A stretch of 64,000 nt of DNA from Bacteroidales bacterium. Lineage in GTDB: Bacteria; Bacteroidota; Bacteroidia; Bacteroidales; VadinHA17. Positions 47,894-57,007 of the stretch are shown piece after piece. The stretch is from contig JALONT010000003.1 of the NCBI GenBank assembly GCA_025454795.1, positions 1 through 64,000 on the forward strand, in the 5' to 3' direction. Every line of letters starts with the position of its first letter. Positions within the stretch are counted from its first letter, which is position 1. The notes under the pieces are model-generated. The model searched no databases. It worked only from the letters and a program-made list of their open reading frames with translations, and was not told where the DNA came from. The translations under genes and the position numbers were made by a program.

Positions 47894-48042
47894 ACTAATT
47901 AAGGAAGCCCGCAGCCGGCAATTTTTCAACAATGAGTTTGAATTTAATACCAGGGTAAATGACAAAAAGACAGTAAATAAAATATCTAACTGATTGACCG
48001 ACAATTACATTGTCAGCAGAAGTGTTAATAAATGGTAATATT

Positions 48043-49842
48043 TTAAATAATCCCCATCTGTCTCATAAGTATACCTGCATTCATGTGCTGAGTAATTCCG
48101 TCACGTAACTTATAGTCAAATGAAATATTCTCACCATCAATTTCCACCTCAAAACATTTGTTAAAAATCTTCCCGGGGAATTCTTTTTCCATATCCCCCA
48201 GTGAAATATCATGTGTTGCAATTAACCCTGTACCATTATGAGCTGCAAGCTTCCCGAGAAATAATTTTGAACCGGTGCTTTTATCTGTTGAGTTTGTTCC
48301 TTTAAGTATTTCATCAAGAATAAAAAAGAGCTCCACTCCTGACTCAAGTCTCTCCTTCAGGATCTTAAGTCTTTTCAATTCAGCATAGAAGTATGACTCA
48401 TTATTGCTCAGTGAGTCGGTGGTCCTCATACTTGTAAACAGGAAGCATGGTGTAAAATTAAATTTATCGGCACATACCGTTGTCCCGGCCATACCAAGGA
48501 TCATATTTACGGCTATCGTCCTGAGATAAGTACTCTTACCGGCCATATTAGCCCCTGTTATGATGCAAATCAAGCCTTTATGTCCAATTAAAAAATCATT
48601 ACAAACCCTGCTTTTCTCATCTATAAGCGGATGCCCGAGATTTATAGCATCAATTACCGGCTCCCCGTCTGATATTTCCGGGAACACGTATCCGGGATTA
48701 TTACAGGCATGATTTGACAGACTGATAAGACTGTCAACCTCTCCGATTATTTCAAGCCATAACGGAAGTAACCCTGCTGTCTCATGCTTCCATTTCTCAA
48801 GTCTGACTATACATTGAAAATCCCATAAAACCAGTCCGTTAAGGATAAGACCTACAAACATATTCAGGCGGCTGTCGTATGCCTGTAATATCTGCTTAAG
48901 TTCCCTGATCTTCATCGATGCCGATATGTTTCCTGAAAATAATTTTCCGGAAGCCCCGGTCAGAATCTGTGACCTGAACTGCTCATTTCCGAATGAAGAG
49001 ATCAGTTTTTCGAATGAGGAAAGGAAAAGGTATTTTCCGGATACCCTGGAATGTATCTGGTTACTTCTTTTCAGGTAAACACCCACAACTGACAAGTTTA
49101 AAATGAACAGAAGACCGAAGAAATTAAATGGAATCAGCTTTACTGAGGCCAGGATCAGTATGATAATTGTTATAACAGGAGATGTCAGGACAATCAGTTT
49201 CATCAGGGATGATGAAAAAATTTTCTCTTTTTCCGCCAGCCATTTTCTGAGACTTTCAATATCTTCTTTTTCAAGCGGTTTCCCAAGGCCATGCGCCATA
49301 AACTCCTGGCGCCATCTGATCTTCGCAGCAAGCTCTTTAACAGCTTCCTGCCTTGCTGTTATAAAATTCCTGAGTAAATACGGATCAGATAACCAGCCTG
49401 CAAGTATCTCCCTGCCGTATCCTGTTACTGTTCTGTTAAGATATCTGAAAAGGGAGTCTTCTCCGAACAGGTCTGTGTCATTTGAAAAATCATGTTCCTG
49501 ATCCTTCCACTCAGATCCCCCGTTATAAGCAGAATAGTCACCGTCAAAAGCTTTTAACTCAGAGGTATTGATACTGATCAGGTTATTTACGAATTGAATT
49601 TTTTCGGAAAGCAAAATATAGTATTTTACCAGCATCAGAAAAAAGGCGACAGATAAGAAAAGTATTATTATCCCCAAAGTAACTGAATCACTGAATGCCC
49701 GGACTGCAGATATTAATCCTGCCACAAATACTATAAGACGGAATATGGAGATAATAAAAAGTCTTCTTTTCAGTGTCCCCACCAAAACCTCATTTTCATC
49801 AATAAGGTCCTGATATATATTCTTTATTTTCTCCCTCTCCAT
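48043..49842 (-). CDS. MutS-like ATPase with N-terminal membrane helices
   Basis: The 599-residue protein carries the MutS ATPase domain at the C-terminus: Walker A ITGANMAGKSTYLRTIAVNM near residue 430 and FFILDEILKGTNSTDKSTGS as Walker B and signature. The N-terminal 260 residues hold two pairs of hydrophobic helices (IISIFRLIVFVAGLISA, ITLGIIILFLSVAFFLMLV, then VLTSPVITIIILILASV and LLFILNLSVVGVYL). There is no mismatch-binding domain. It is a known but poorly studied Bacteroidota branch and is unlikely to be the mismatch-repair MutS. It follows the 49844-50620 gene by one base. Confidence 0.85.
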   Translation of the reverse strand: MEREKIKNIYQDLIDENEVLVGTLKRRLFIISIFRLIVFVAGLISAVRAFSDSVTLGIIILFLSVAFFLMLVKYYILLSEKIQFVNNLISINTSELKAFDGDYSAYNGGSEWKDQEHDFSNDTDLFGEDSLFRYLNRTVTGYGREILAGWLSDPYLLRNFITARQEAVKELAAKIRWRQEFMAHGLGKPLEKEDIESLRKWLAEKEKIFSSSLMKLIVLTSPVITIIILILASVKLIPFNFFGLLFILNLSVVGVYLKRSNQIHSRVSGKYLFLSSFEKLISSFGNEQFRSQILTGASGKLFSGNISASMKIRELKQILQAYDSRLNMFVGLILNGLVLWDFQCIVRLEKWKHETAGLLPLWLEIIGEVDSLISLSNHACNNPGYVFPEISDGEPVIDAINLGHPLIDEKSRVCNDFLIGHKGLICIITGANMAGKSTYLRTIAVNMILGMAGTTVCADKFNFTPCFLFTSMRTTDSLSNNESYFYAELKRLKILKERLESGVELFFILDEILKGTNSTDKSTGSKLFLGKLAAHNGTGLIATHDISLGDMEKEFPGKIFNKCFEVEIDGENISFDYKLRDGITQHMNAGILMRQMGII

Positions 49843-49843
49843 C

Positions 49844-50620
49844 TCAAAGCATTATTGCAGCGACCTTTAAAACTGATTTTTTCTGAATATAATCATCCCC
49901 TAAAAGATCGAAATCCCATATCCAATCCTCCCTTATCATACCTGCGGGGAGTTCAGTTACAACGGTATTATTCTGAAAAGAATCTCCACCGACCCTTGTA
50001 AAAACCTCAGCTATATCTGATATAATGACAGACTTATGCTTTTCCAGGAATTTGATATGTTTGAGCTGAATCTCCTTTCTGAAGTTCATGAAATCTTCTT
50101 CGGATACCCTGCTCTTCTTTTTTAAAAGTTTCTCCGGCAGGGTCTCGAGTTGTGTAAGAATATTAAGTGATATTGTCAAACCCGGGTCATCAACAGGCTG
50201 ATATTCAGGGATAGATATACTGCTAAGAGAAGTGAGCCTGTTAAAATATGTTTTGTTTCCTGCTTTTTTCCAGACCTCTTCAATTAATCCTCCGGTAACA
50301 TCTTCTTCAACAAGCTGAATATTCTTAAAACCTGCAGTCTGGGTTATCACTTCAGGCGGATGAATAATATCGACGAGGGAGATCCTGTTTACTCTTTCTG
50401 CCATCTCAGCAAGAGGAAGGTCCAGTAGCCAGCCGCTGCCATAAACCGTCACTTTTCCGGGTTTATAATAATCGAGAGCCTTAATGATAAAATTTCTGCA
50501 ATGTTGCTCATGACTTATCCATCCTTTATCCTGGTTCAGATGACGATAAATTAATCCCTGCTGGTAGTTGTAATAACCCATCTTATGAAGAATCCTTCTA
50601 TATGCCGGGTTTAAAGTCAT
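49844..50620 (-). CDS. Rossmann-type protein, possible methyltransferase-like
   Basis: The 258-residue protein contains a glycine-rich nucleotide-binding-like strand (KVTVYGSGWLLDLPLAEMAE, about residue 54) and a following acidic turn (ISLVDIIHP). Together they recall an S-adenosylmethionine-type Rossmann fold, but the later catalytic motifs are not recognisable. It overlaps plsC by four bases (ATGA) and sits one base before the MutS-like gene, so the three may be one unit. The function is unknown. Confidence 0.6.
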   Translation of the reverse strand: MTLNPAYRRILHKMGYYNYQQGLIYRHLNQDKGWISHEQHCRNFIIKALDYYKPGKVTVYGSGWLLDLPLAEMAERVNRISLVDIIHPPEVITQTAGFKNIQLVEEDVTGGLIEEVWKKAGNKTYFNRLTSLSSISIPEYQPVDDPGLTISLNILTQLETLPEKLLKKKSRVSEEDFMNFRKEIQLKHIKFLEKHKSVIISDIAEVFTRVGGDSFQNNTVVTELPAGMIREDWIWDFDLLGDDYIQKKSVLKVAAIML

Positions 50621-51363
50621 TGCAACCGGTTTTCGTTCCTCAACTCCTGAAGTGCATCTTTCATCATCTCCTGGAATTTCAATGCAAGTTCATCGCAATC
50701 TTTTGTTCCGAAGGCTGATGGTTCAACCGGATCAAGTACCCTGATGGTTATTTTGTGAAGTCCTCTGAAAATATGCCCGTGCTTTGGCAAAACATCTCCG
50801 CTACCGTCAATCAGCACGGGAAGTAATGGCGTATTAGTTGAAATTGCAAGCTGAAAAGCACCTCTCCTGAAAAAACTGATCTCTTTGTCTGAAGACCTTG
50901 TTCCTTCAGGAAAAAGCATTATTGAAATACCCTTCTGAAGACAAGAGTAAGACTCCTCCATCATCTTCTCCTTGCTATCCTTATCTCCCCTGTCGACAGT
51001 AATGTAGTCAGCCATCTTAAGGTACCAGCTGAGAATGGGCACTTTGTTAATCTCAATTTTTGAGATCCATTTAAACCGGTAGCGAAGGCAGTTAACCAGG
51101 AGAATATCGAGACTCGACTGGTGGTTGGAGATTATTACATAGGTTTTTCCCTTAACAGCTTTATTTCTTCCTTCGACCTTTACTTTCCAGATGGGTAATA
51201 TATTTGAAATGATGATTGCCTGGTATATAAGCAACATGTGGACTACGGTGCGGTTTCTGTCGAATGGCAGAACCAGCAGCCATATAATAAATGTTACCGG
51301 AAAGAATACCACAATAAATGTAAATCCAACCAGCCAGACTAATAATGATTTTAAAATATCCAT
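50617..51363 (-). CDS. plsC: 1-acyl-glycerol-3-phosphate acyltransferase family
   Basis: PlsC-type enzymes add the second acyl chain to make phosphatidate. The track start at 51444 lies in a repeat; the ATG at 51363 (MDILKSLLVWLVGF) gives 248 residues with one or two N-terminal membrane helices. Motifs are ISNHQSSLDILL (NHxxxxD), KIEINKVPILSWYL and the lipid-binding FPEGTRSSDKEI, then PLLPVLIDGS. Most features fit PlsC, but a lysophospholipid acyltransferase of other use cannot be excluded. Confidence 0.88.
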   Translation of the reverse strand: MDILKSLLVWLVGFTFIVVFFPVTFIIWLLVLPFDRNRTVVHMLLIYQAIIISNILPIWKVKVEGRNKAVKGKTYVIISNHQSSLDILLVNCLRYRFKWISKIEINKVPILSWYLKMADYITVDRGDKDSKEKMMEESYSCLQKGISIMLFPEGTRSSDKEISFFRRGAFQLAISTNTPLLPVLIDGSGDVLPKHGHIFRGLHKITIRVLDPVEPSAFGTKDCDELALKFQEMMKDALQELRNENRLQ

Positions 51364-51382
51364 ACAATATCTCTTCCACTTT

Positions 51383-51464
51383 GGATCTCTGTGTTTTCTC
51401 TGTGGTTCTCTGTGTAGCAAAATAGAACCTGCACCAAGTTTCACAGAGGAAACACTGAGATTGG
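51383..51464. repeat. CTCTGTG/CACAGAG hairpin, copy 2
   Basis: The left arm ATCTCTGTGTTTTCTCTGTGG continues with TTCTCTGTGT. The right arm is CACAGAGGAAACACTGAGAT, and the arms pair imperfectly. It lies between the lipoate ligase and plsC, both on the minus strand. The inflated N-terminus of the plsC ORF in the track is translated repeat. Confidence 0.7.
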
Positions 51465-51492
51465 ATCAGCAAATTAATTATTTATTCCAGAA

Positions 51493-52440
51493 TCAGAAAT
51501 AATTATAAATTATACTTTCCTTTTGTTCTATTTTTACTTTTTGAAATATTTCCAGCATATCATCAACCATATGCCGGCAGCCAATAAGGTTTTCTCCTGC
51601 GCCACTTATGGTATCTGACCCTTTAATCTCACATTCCCGGATGATCCCATCCTTAACGAACAGGTGGCAGGTATGTTGTATCCCGTTTATCTCAAACTGG
51701 TTATTAAAATGATATTCAGGACCATATGCATAGTTCCATTCACGTGTCCGGTATTTTGTAATGGAGAGTGATTTAATTTCATTTTTTTCTTCAACTGACA
51801 GATCAATCAGTTTATAACCATTTTCATCAAGGAAGAAAATCACCATCTGCGATCTGAGATCATTTATATCCTTTACCTCCGGGATCAGTTCTTTCAGATT
51901 CATTACCGGAGATGGGTTGGAACTGACAGCACGCGTTAAATATTTTGAATGATCCTTTCTTAATGAGCCTTTGAGAAAATCGAGCCGTGCATCATAAAGC
52001 AGGGTGCCATGGTGCAGAACCCTGTTACGAAAAACATGTTCTGAATTACCTGAAATTTTCATACCCCTAACCTTAAGATCATTCTTGCCTTCAAACCTTA
52101 CTTCAACACCCACCACAGAAAGAAATTTTATTACCGGGAGTGTATATTTTCTGAAATCGATCTGTTTACCTTCATTACTTTGTGAGATAAAGGAAAAATT
52201 GAGATTTCCTTCATCATGAAAAACGGCTCCGCCTCCCGAGATCCGTCTTAAAACCGGAATATTATTCTCTGTCACAAATTTTGTATCTGCCTCTCTGTGA
52301 GCAACCTGGTGTTTACCAATTATTACAGAGGGAGTATTTATGTACAAAACAAGAAAATCCTCCTTCCTGTTTTTAAGAAGATATTCTTCGAGTGCGAGGT
52401 TGAAGAAGGGATCAGTTGACTGGAGGCTGAGACAGAACAT
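51493..52440 (-). CDS. lplA: lipoate-protein ligase
   Basis: The 315-residue enzyme activates free lipoate and attaches it to lipoyl domains. It has the family start STDPFFNLALEEYLLKN and the lipoate-site motif RRISGGGAVFHDEGNLNFSF (about 70-90). KISGNSEHVFRNRVLHHGTLL follows around 140, and a C-terminal accessory domain is present. The first 29 bases overlap the end of the PAP2 gene. Together with lipA and lipB at 61-63 kb the cell has both scavenging and synthesis routes. Confidence 0.92.
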   Translation of the reverse strand: MFCLSLQSTDPFFNLALEEYLLKNRKEDFLVLYINTPSVIIGKHQVAHREADTKFVTENNIPVLRRISGGGAVFHDEGNLNFSFISQSNEGKQIDFRKYTLPVIKFLSVVGVEVRFEGKNDLKVRGMKISGNSEHVFRNRVLHHGTLLYDARLDFLKGSLRKDHSKYLTRAVSSNPSPVMNLKELIPEVKDINDLRSQMVIFFLDENGYKLIDLSVEEKNEIKSLSITKYRTREWNYAYGPEYHFNNQFEINGIQHTCHLFVKDGIIRECEIKGSDTISGAGENLIGCRHMVDDMLEIFQKVKIEQKESIIYNYF

Positions 52441-52987
52441 TGAATTTTCTATCAGTCAGTTCATAAAGCTTATACAAACTCCATCCTATAAGTGCACCAA
52501 GGATAGAGCCGAAGAAAACATCTCCCGGGTAATGAACGCCCAGGTAGATCCTGCTATACCCTATAATTGTTGCCCAGGAAATAATGCTGATAGTATACCA
52601 TCTCTTCTTAATTAACAACAGGCTTATAAGGGCAACATTGAATGAATTTGATGCATGGGAGGATACAAATCCATAGAGCCCGCCGCATTCACCATTTACA
52701 AGATGAACCATCCTCTCCAGTGAAGGTTCGTGGCACGGCCGTAATCTCTGAAACAGATTCTTGAACAACTGAACAGAGACCTGATCTGCCAGTACAACTG
52801 CAAGAATAATAAATGGAAGTATTAAAAAGAATTTCTTTTTGTACTTAATACCTATATATAAAAGTATTCCAAGGTAGAGCGGTGCCCAGATTACTTTCCC
52901 GCTTATTACAAACATGACTTTATCCCAGAATGGTGAATTTATGGAATTCAGAAAAAGGAAAAGCTGTTGATCAAAATGTTCAAGCAT
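52412..52987 (-). CDS. PAP2-family membrane phosphatase
   Basis: The 191-residue protein has about five membrane helices and the three PAP2 motifs KNLFQRLRP, FVSSHASNSF and SRIYLGVHYPGD, with the catalytic histidines kept. Family members remove phosphate from phosphatidate or undecaprenyl diphosphate. The small size and placement with obg resemble undecaprenyl-diphosphate phosphatases of the PAP2 kind, but the substrate cannot be decided. It overlaps lplA by 29 bases and starts 7 bases after the obg stop. Confidence 0.88.
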   Translation of the reverse strand: MLEHFDQQLFLFLNSINSPFWDKVMFVISGKVIWAPLYLGILLYIGIKYKKKFFLILPFIILAVVLADQVSVQLFKNLFQRLRPCHEPSLERMVHLVNGECGGLYGFVSSHASNSFNVALISLLLIKKRWYTISIISWATIIGYSRIYLGVHYPGDVFFGSILGALIGWSLYKLYELTDRKFNVLSQPPVN

Positions 52988-52994
52988 AAAGGGA

Positions 52995-53990
52995 TTATTT
53001 ATAATTTGTCATTTCTTTCCAGAGCAAATCCTTGAGAGTTGTCAATCCCAGACCTGTTATTGATGAAATGAATACCCTCGGAAGATCCGGAAGGTCTTTC
53101 CTGGTCTCGATCATCAGCTCTTCGTCGAGGAGATCGGACTTTGAGATTGCCAGAACCCGTTTCTTGTCAAGCAGTTCAGGGTTATAAGATTTTAGTTCAT
53201 TGAGAAGTATCTCATACTCCTCCCGGACGTTTTTGGTGTCGGCAGGTATGACAAACAGTAATATTGAATTTCGTTCAATATGCCTTAAGAACCTGATCCC
53301 AAGCCCTTTACCTTCATGAGCTCCTTCAATTATGCCTGGAATATCGGCCATTACAAACGATTTATTATCGCGGTAACTGACAATCCCGAGATTGGGGGTA
53401 AGAGTTGTAAAAGGATAATCGGCGATCTTTGGCTTTGCTGCAGAGACGACTGAAAGAAGGGTCGATTTACCGGCATTGGGAAAACCCACAAGGCCTACAT
53501 CAGCAAGGATTTTCAATTCAAGGATGAACCAGTCTTCAACACCATCTTCACCAGGCTGGGCATAACGCGGAGTCTGGTTTGTAGCAGATTTGAAATGTAC
53601 ATTACCCTGTCCGCCCCTGCCTCCCTTTGCAAGAATTTTTTCTTCACCGTGGTTGGTGATTTCGAATATTATCTCCTCTCCTTCAACAGTTTTTGCGATT
53701 GTACCAAGCGGAACTTCAATGATCACATCTTTTCCGTCTGCGCCTGATGACGTTTGTGCTCCGCCACTTATCCCGTGATCTGCAAAAATATGCCGTTGGT
53801 ATTTAAGGTGTAACAGTGTCCACATCTGGCTGTTACCCCGAACAATAACATGTCCGCCCCTGCCACCATCACCTCCATCAGGTCCACCTTTGGGCTCAAA
53901 CTTCTCCCTCCTGAAATGTGCTGATCCGGCACCACCGTCACCTGCACGGCAGAAGATTTTAATATAATCAACGAAATTTGATCCTGACAT
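52995..53990 (-). CDS. obg: ribosome-associated GTPase Obg
   Basis: The 331-residue protein has the glycine-rich Obg fold ([20 protein letters not shown], residues about 16-35). The GTPase domain has [19 protein letters not shown] (G1, about 165-183), [25 protein letters not shown] and SKSDLLDE. It acts in late assembly of the large ribosomal subunit and stress control. It is followed by PAP2 after four bases beyond the stop region and preceded by adk with a repeat between. Confidence 0.95.
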   Translation of the reverse strand: MSGSNFVDYIKIFCRAGDGGAGSAHFRREKFEPKGGPDGGDGGRGGHVIVRGNSQMWTLLHLKYQRHIFADHGISGGAQTSSGADGKDVIIEVPLGTIAKTVEGEEIIFEITNHGEEKILAKGGRGGQGNVHFKSATNQTPRYAQPGEDGVEDWFILELKILADVGLVGFPNAGKSTLLSVVSAAKPKIADYPFTTLTPNLGIVSYRDNKSFVMADIPGIIEGAHEGKGLGIRFLRHIERNSILLFVIPADTKNVREEYEILLNELKSYNPELLDKKRVLAISKSDLLDEELMIETRKDLPDLPRVFISSITGLGLTTLKDLLWKEMTNYK

Positions 53991-54003
53991 GTTTATTTTT
54001 TTG

Positions 54004-54075
54004 ATGGGGAGAAGTGGTGAGGGGGTGAGGGGGTGAAACTTTAATCCCCCACTCTCCCACTCACCCTGTCTCCCC
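54004..54075. repeat. G-rich/C-rich inverted repeat between adk and obg
   Basis: GGTGAGGGGGTGAGGGGGTG on the left faces CCCCCACTCTCCCACTCACC on the right and folds into an imperfect hairpin. It contains the same GAGGGGGTGAG core as the repeat at 63198-63271. The element interrupts an otherwise close hpt-adk-obg run on the minus strand. Confidence 0.65.
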
Positions 54076-54085
54076 CTCCTTATAT

Positions 54086-54664
54086 TTACTTCAAATATCT
54101 TTTCATATTCCTGCTGAGTCTTTCAAAGATATCCTCAATACTTCCCATGCCATTAACCGGCTGGTATGTCCCCCTTTTTCGGCAGTAGTCAATAATGGGC
54201 TCAGTCTTTTCCTTATAGACATCAATCCTGTTTTCGATTACATTCGGATCTTTGTCATCAGGTCTTCCTGAAAGCTCCGCTCTTGTAATCAGCCTTTTAA
54301 CCAGCTCATCATGATCGACATCAAGGACAAGCATGCTGTCAATTTTCATGCCCCTGTCATTCAGCATCTTTTCAAGAGCAATCGTCTGTGCAACAGTCCT
54401 TGGAAAACCGTCAAAAAGGAAACCTGCACATCCTTTTGTACTGTCTATCTTTGAAGCAATCATTTCAATCACAACCTCATCAGGAACAAGCTCCCCCTTT
54501 GACATAATTGAACTCATTTTCTTACCAAGCTCCGTGCCGGCTGAGATCTCTGCACGAAGCATATCGCCTGTGGAAAGATGTGTCAGATTGTATTTTTCAG
54601 CAAGTCTTACCGACTGTGTTCCCTTACCTGATCCGGGAGGACCAAAAATTAAAAAATTAACCAT
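54086..54664 (-). CDS. adk: adenylate kinase
   Basis: The 192-residue enzyme interconverts ATP, AMP and ADP. It has Walker [20 protein letters not shown] (residues 7-25) and the AMP-site [22 protein letters not shown] follows at about residue 80, and the lid is short ([13 protein letters not shown]) without zinc cysteines. Length fits the short-lid type. It is placed after hpt with a 33-base gap filled by GAATTAT repeats. Confidence 0.95.
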   Translation of the reverse strand: MVNFLIFGPPGSGKGTQSVRLAEKYNLTHLSTGDMLRAEISAGTELGKKMSSIMSKGELVPDEVVIEMIASKIDSTKGCAGFLFDGFPRTVAQTIALEKMLNDRGMKIDSMLVLDVDHDELVKRLITRAELSGRPDDKDPNVIENRIDVYKEKTEPIIDYCRKRGTYQPVNGMGSIEDIFERLSRNMKRYLK

Positions 54665-54697
54665 AGATTAAATGAATAATGAATTATGAATTATGAA

Positions 54698-55234
54698 TTA
54701 TTTAATCAGAGTGTAAACAGATGGAAGATTGCGTCCGTATCCATCATAATCGAGTCCGAAACCAACTACGAAATCATTCGGTATCTCAAAGCCGATATAA
54801 TCGATCGGAATCTTTTTAGTGTATGCTTTGGGTTTAAAAAGCAGTGTTGCTACCTTTATTTCCGCGACATTTCTTATAGTGAGCTCCCCGATAATTCTTT
54901 CCAAAGTGTGACCGGTATCAACAATGTCTTCAAGGACTATTATTACTTTCCCTTTTATATCTTCATTCCATCCGATCAGCTCTTTTACCGATCCGGAAGA
55001 TCTTGTTCCTTCATATGAGGCAAGTTTTACAAACGATATTCTGGCTTTCAGGTCAATTTTTTTAAATAGTTCTGCTGTGAACAGGAATGCCCCGTTCAAT
55101 ATCCCCAGAAACACCACCTCTTTCCCCTTAAAGTCGCGGTTTATCTCTTTTGCCATTTCTTCAATTCTTTTATTGATCTCATCGCCGGAGATCATCTCCA
55201 TGAATTTTTTATCAAGTATGACAGTTTCTTTCAT
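54698..55234 (-). CDS. hpt: hypoxanthine phosphoribosyltransferase
   Basis: The 178-residue enzyme salvages hypoxanthine (and likely guanine) to nucleotides. The PRPP-binding motif VIIVLEDIVDTGHTLERI lies near residue 100, FLGILNGAFLF near 45 and FVVGFGLDYDGYGRNLP at the end. It is the first gene of hpt-adk-obg. purE is divergent on the other side, so the shared gap at 55235-55408 holds signals for two purine genes. Confidence 0.93.
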   Translation of the reverse strand: MKETVILDKKFMEMISGDEINKRIEEMAKEINRDFKGKEVVFLGILNGAFLFTAELFKKIDLKARISFVKLASYEGTRSSGSVKELIGWNEDIKGKVIIVLEDIVDTGHTLERIIGELTIRNVAEIKVATLLFKPKAYTKKIPIDYIGFEIPNDFVVGFGLDYDGYGRNLPSVYTLIK

Positions 55235-55330
55235 GCTGGAAATTTTTGAACTGCAAGCCAGTGCGAAAATATAAAAATAATAGCGTATTTTTGTCCTTAT
55301 CAGTAAGTTAAATTTAATTATTCAGGATGA

Positions 55331-55381
55331 AACCTCCTTATATTATTTACAAAAACACAAATAATGTACACTAAGGAGGTT
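55331..55381. promoter_or_regulatory. hairpin with CCTCCTTA/TAAGGAGG arms upstream of purE
   Basis: AACCTCCTTA (55331-55340) pairs perfectly with TAAGGAGGTT (55372-55381), and inside it TTATTT pairs with AAATAA. The left arm equals the anti-Shine-Dalgarno tail of 16S rRNA and the right arm is a full Shine-Dalgarno match. It lies in the divergent hpt-purE gap, 27 bases before the purE ATG. It could be an operator, a leader switch or a chance terminator-like hairpin. Confidence 0.55.
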
Positions 55382-55408
55382 GCATTATACCTTTAAAATA
55401 ATTTGTTT

Positions 55409-55918
55409 ATGATGAAACCACTGGTCAGTATAATAATGGGAAGCACCTCCGACCTTTCTGTAATGGAGAAAGCGGCCCAGGTCCTTAACGATTTTAAAAT
55501 CCCTTTTGAGATGAATGCCCTCTCGGCTCACAGAACCCCTGAGGATGTTGGTAAATTTGCAAGGGAAGCTTCCGGGAGAGGGATTAAAGTGATAATTGCA
55601 GCAGCCGGAATGGCGGCTCATCTTCCCGGAGTAATCGCTGCCATGACCCCGGTACCTGTCATCGGCGTGCCAATCAATGCATCGCTTGAAGGTCTCGATT
55701 CAATTTTTTCAATACTCCAGATGCCTCCCGGAATACCGGTTGCAACGGTGGGAGTCAATGCTTCACAGAATGCAGGCATCCTTGCTGCCCAGATCATAGG
55801 CGCAGGTGATAAAGCTGTCATGCAGGAAGTTATAAAATATAAGGAGAGCCTGAAAAAGAAGATCGTGGAAGCAAATAAAGAACTGAAAAAAGTCAAATTT
55901 CCTTTCAAAACCAATTAG
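55409..55918 (+). CDS. purE: N5-CAIR mutase PurE
   Basis: PurE moves the carboxyl group of N5-CAIR to make CAIR in purine synthesis. The track start is a TTG (55403); the ATG at 55409 fits better and gives 169 residues. Signatures are IMGSTSDLSVMEKAAQVL at the N-terminus, SAHRTPEDVGKFA and AAGMAAHLPGVIAAMTPVPV. QMPPGIPVATVGVNASQNAG closes the core. The size is that of a free PurE of class I. It is followed by a CTCTGTG repeat, so it is probably a one-gene unit. Confidence 0.95.
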   Translation: MMKPLVSIIMGSTSDLSVMEKAAQVLNDFKIPFEMNALSAHRTPEDVGKFAREASGRGIKVIIAAAGMAAHLPGVIAAMTPVPVIGVPINASLEGLDSIFSILQMPPGIPVATVGVNASQNAGILAAQIIGAGDKAVMQEVIKYKESLKKKIVEANKELKKVKFPFKTN

Positions 55919-55925
55919 TTGCTTT

Positions 55926-56029
55926 TCTCTGTGTAACTCTGTGCCTTCTCTGTGTAATCTCTGTGAAAGTTCCTGGATTTTTTTGTTACACCAAGGGCCA
56001 CAGAGGAGACACAGAGGAAACACAGAGTT
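55926..56029. repeat. CTCTGTG/CACAGAG hairpin, copy 3
   Basis: The left side carries four CTCTGTG-type units and the right side three CACAGAG units, joined by a T-rich loop. Near the ends AACTCTGTG (55935-55943) pairs with CACAGAGTT (56021-56029). It follows purE and could end its transcript, but the size and unit structure match the other copies. Confidence 0.75.
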
Positions 56030-56097
56030 AAAATTTTAAATCAATCCTGTCATCTGGATTGATTTTTTTTGTATCTTAGTAGTTTATACTGAAACAG

Positions 56098-56913
56098 TTG
56101 AGCTCGCTGCTGAAAATTTCTGTTTCTATTTTATTATTATTTCTGTCTGTTACCGCTTCCGGCAATCCTTACCGCTTTTCAGCCGGAGCCGCAGAAGCAG
56201 GAATGGGATCGTTTTGCATTACCGGGAACGGTTTCTGGTCATCGTTCAGAAACCAGGCACTCCTTGGCTTTAACAATTCATTTTCTGCAGGTGCAAACTA
56301 CGAAAACAGGTTCGGCATCAGTGAACTTGGAACCCGGACTGCAGGAATGATCATCGCGGCGGACAGGACTTCTCTGGGTATTGTTTATTCACATTTCGGG
56401 TATCCGGATTTCAGAAGAGAAATGGGAGGGATCTCATGTGGTATGGCCCTTTCCGATAAGATCTCCGCAGGTGTCCAGATCGACTATTTCTCTGAAAAGA
56501 CATCTGGAGAATATGATAACAATAGAATACTTACATATGAAGCAGGTCTGCTGATCATACCATCAGAGAAGATCAGGGTCGGGATACATATATTTAATCC
56601 TGTACCTAATTCTTTAAGAAAATCTTCTTTACCTTCTACACTAAGAGCTGGCGCGGGAATTGAACTTAGCAAAGTCCTGTATGCCGGTGCGGAGGCAGAA
56701 ATGAGTTCGGGAGAAAAGCTGATTCTCCGCACAGGCTTCGAGTATGAGGCATTTAAGAAATTCTGGCTCAGAGGTGGATTCAGCAGTGAAAATACATCAT
56801 TCACATTCGGAACGGGATACCTCTTTAAATCAATAAAGCTCGATCTTAGTTTTGCAACTCATGAAAGATTGGGGGTAACCTCATCCGTTTCCTTAATTTT
56901 TAAAATCCATTAG
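56098..56913 (+). CDS. outer-membrane barrel protein (PorV-like family)
   Basis: The 271-residue protein has a signal peptide (about residues 1-22) and a barrel body. FSAGAAEAGMGSFCITGNGFWSSFRNQALLG recalls the PorV/UPF0164-type barrels of Bacteroidota. No ATG is available near the front, and a stop codon lies six codons upstream of the TTG, so a TTG start at 56098 is used. It reads in the same direction as the HhH/barrel protein starting at 57525. The two appear to be natural neighbours now separated by the GxxExxY cassette. Confidence 0.68.
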   Translation: MSSLLKISVSILLLFLSVTASGNPYRFSAGAAEAGMGSFCITGNGFWSSFRNQALLGFNNSFSAGANYENRFGISELGTRTAGMIIAADRTSLGIVYSHFGYPDFRREMGGISCGMALSDKISAGVQIDYFSEKTSGEYDNNRILTYEAGLLIIPSEKIRVGIHIFNPVPNSLRKSSLPSTLRAGAGIELSKVLYAGAEAEMSSGEKLILRTGFEYEAFKKFWLRGGFSSENTSFTFGTGYLFKSIKLDLSFATHERLGVTSSVSLIFKIH

Positions 56914-57007
56914 CCAATAAAATGAAACCCATTATCCAAAAGCGTAAAATCCATTAACCGCAAAGGTCGCAAAGAATAACAAAGTCCGCTAAGGAAGATA
57001 TAAAGAA

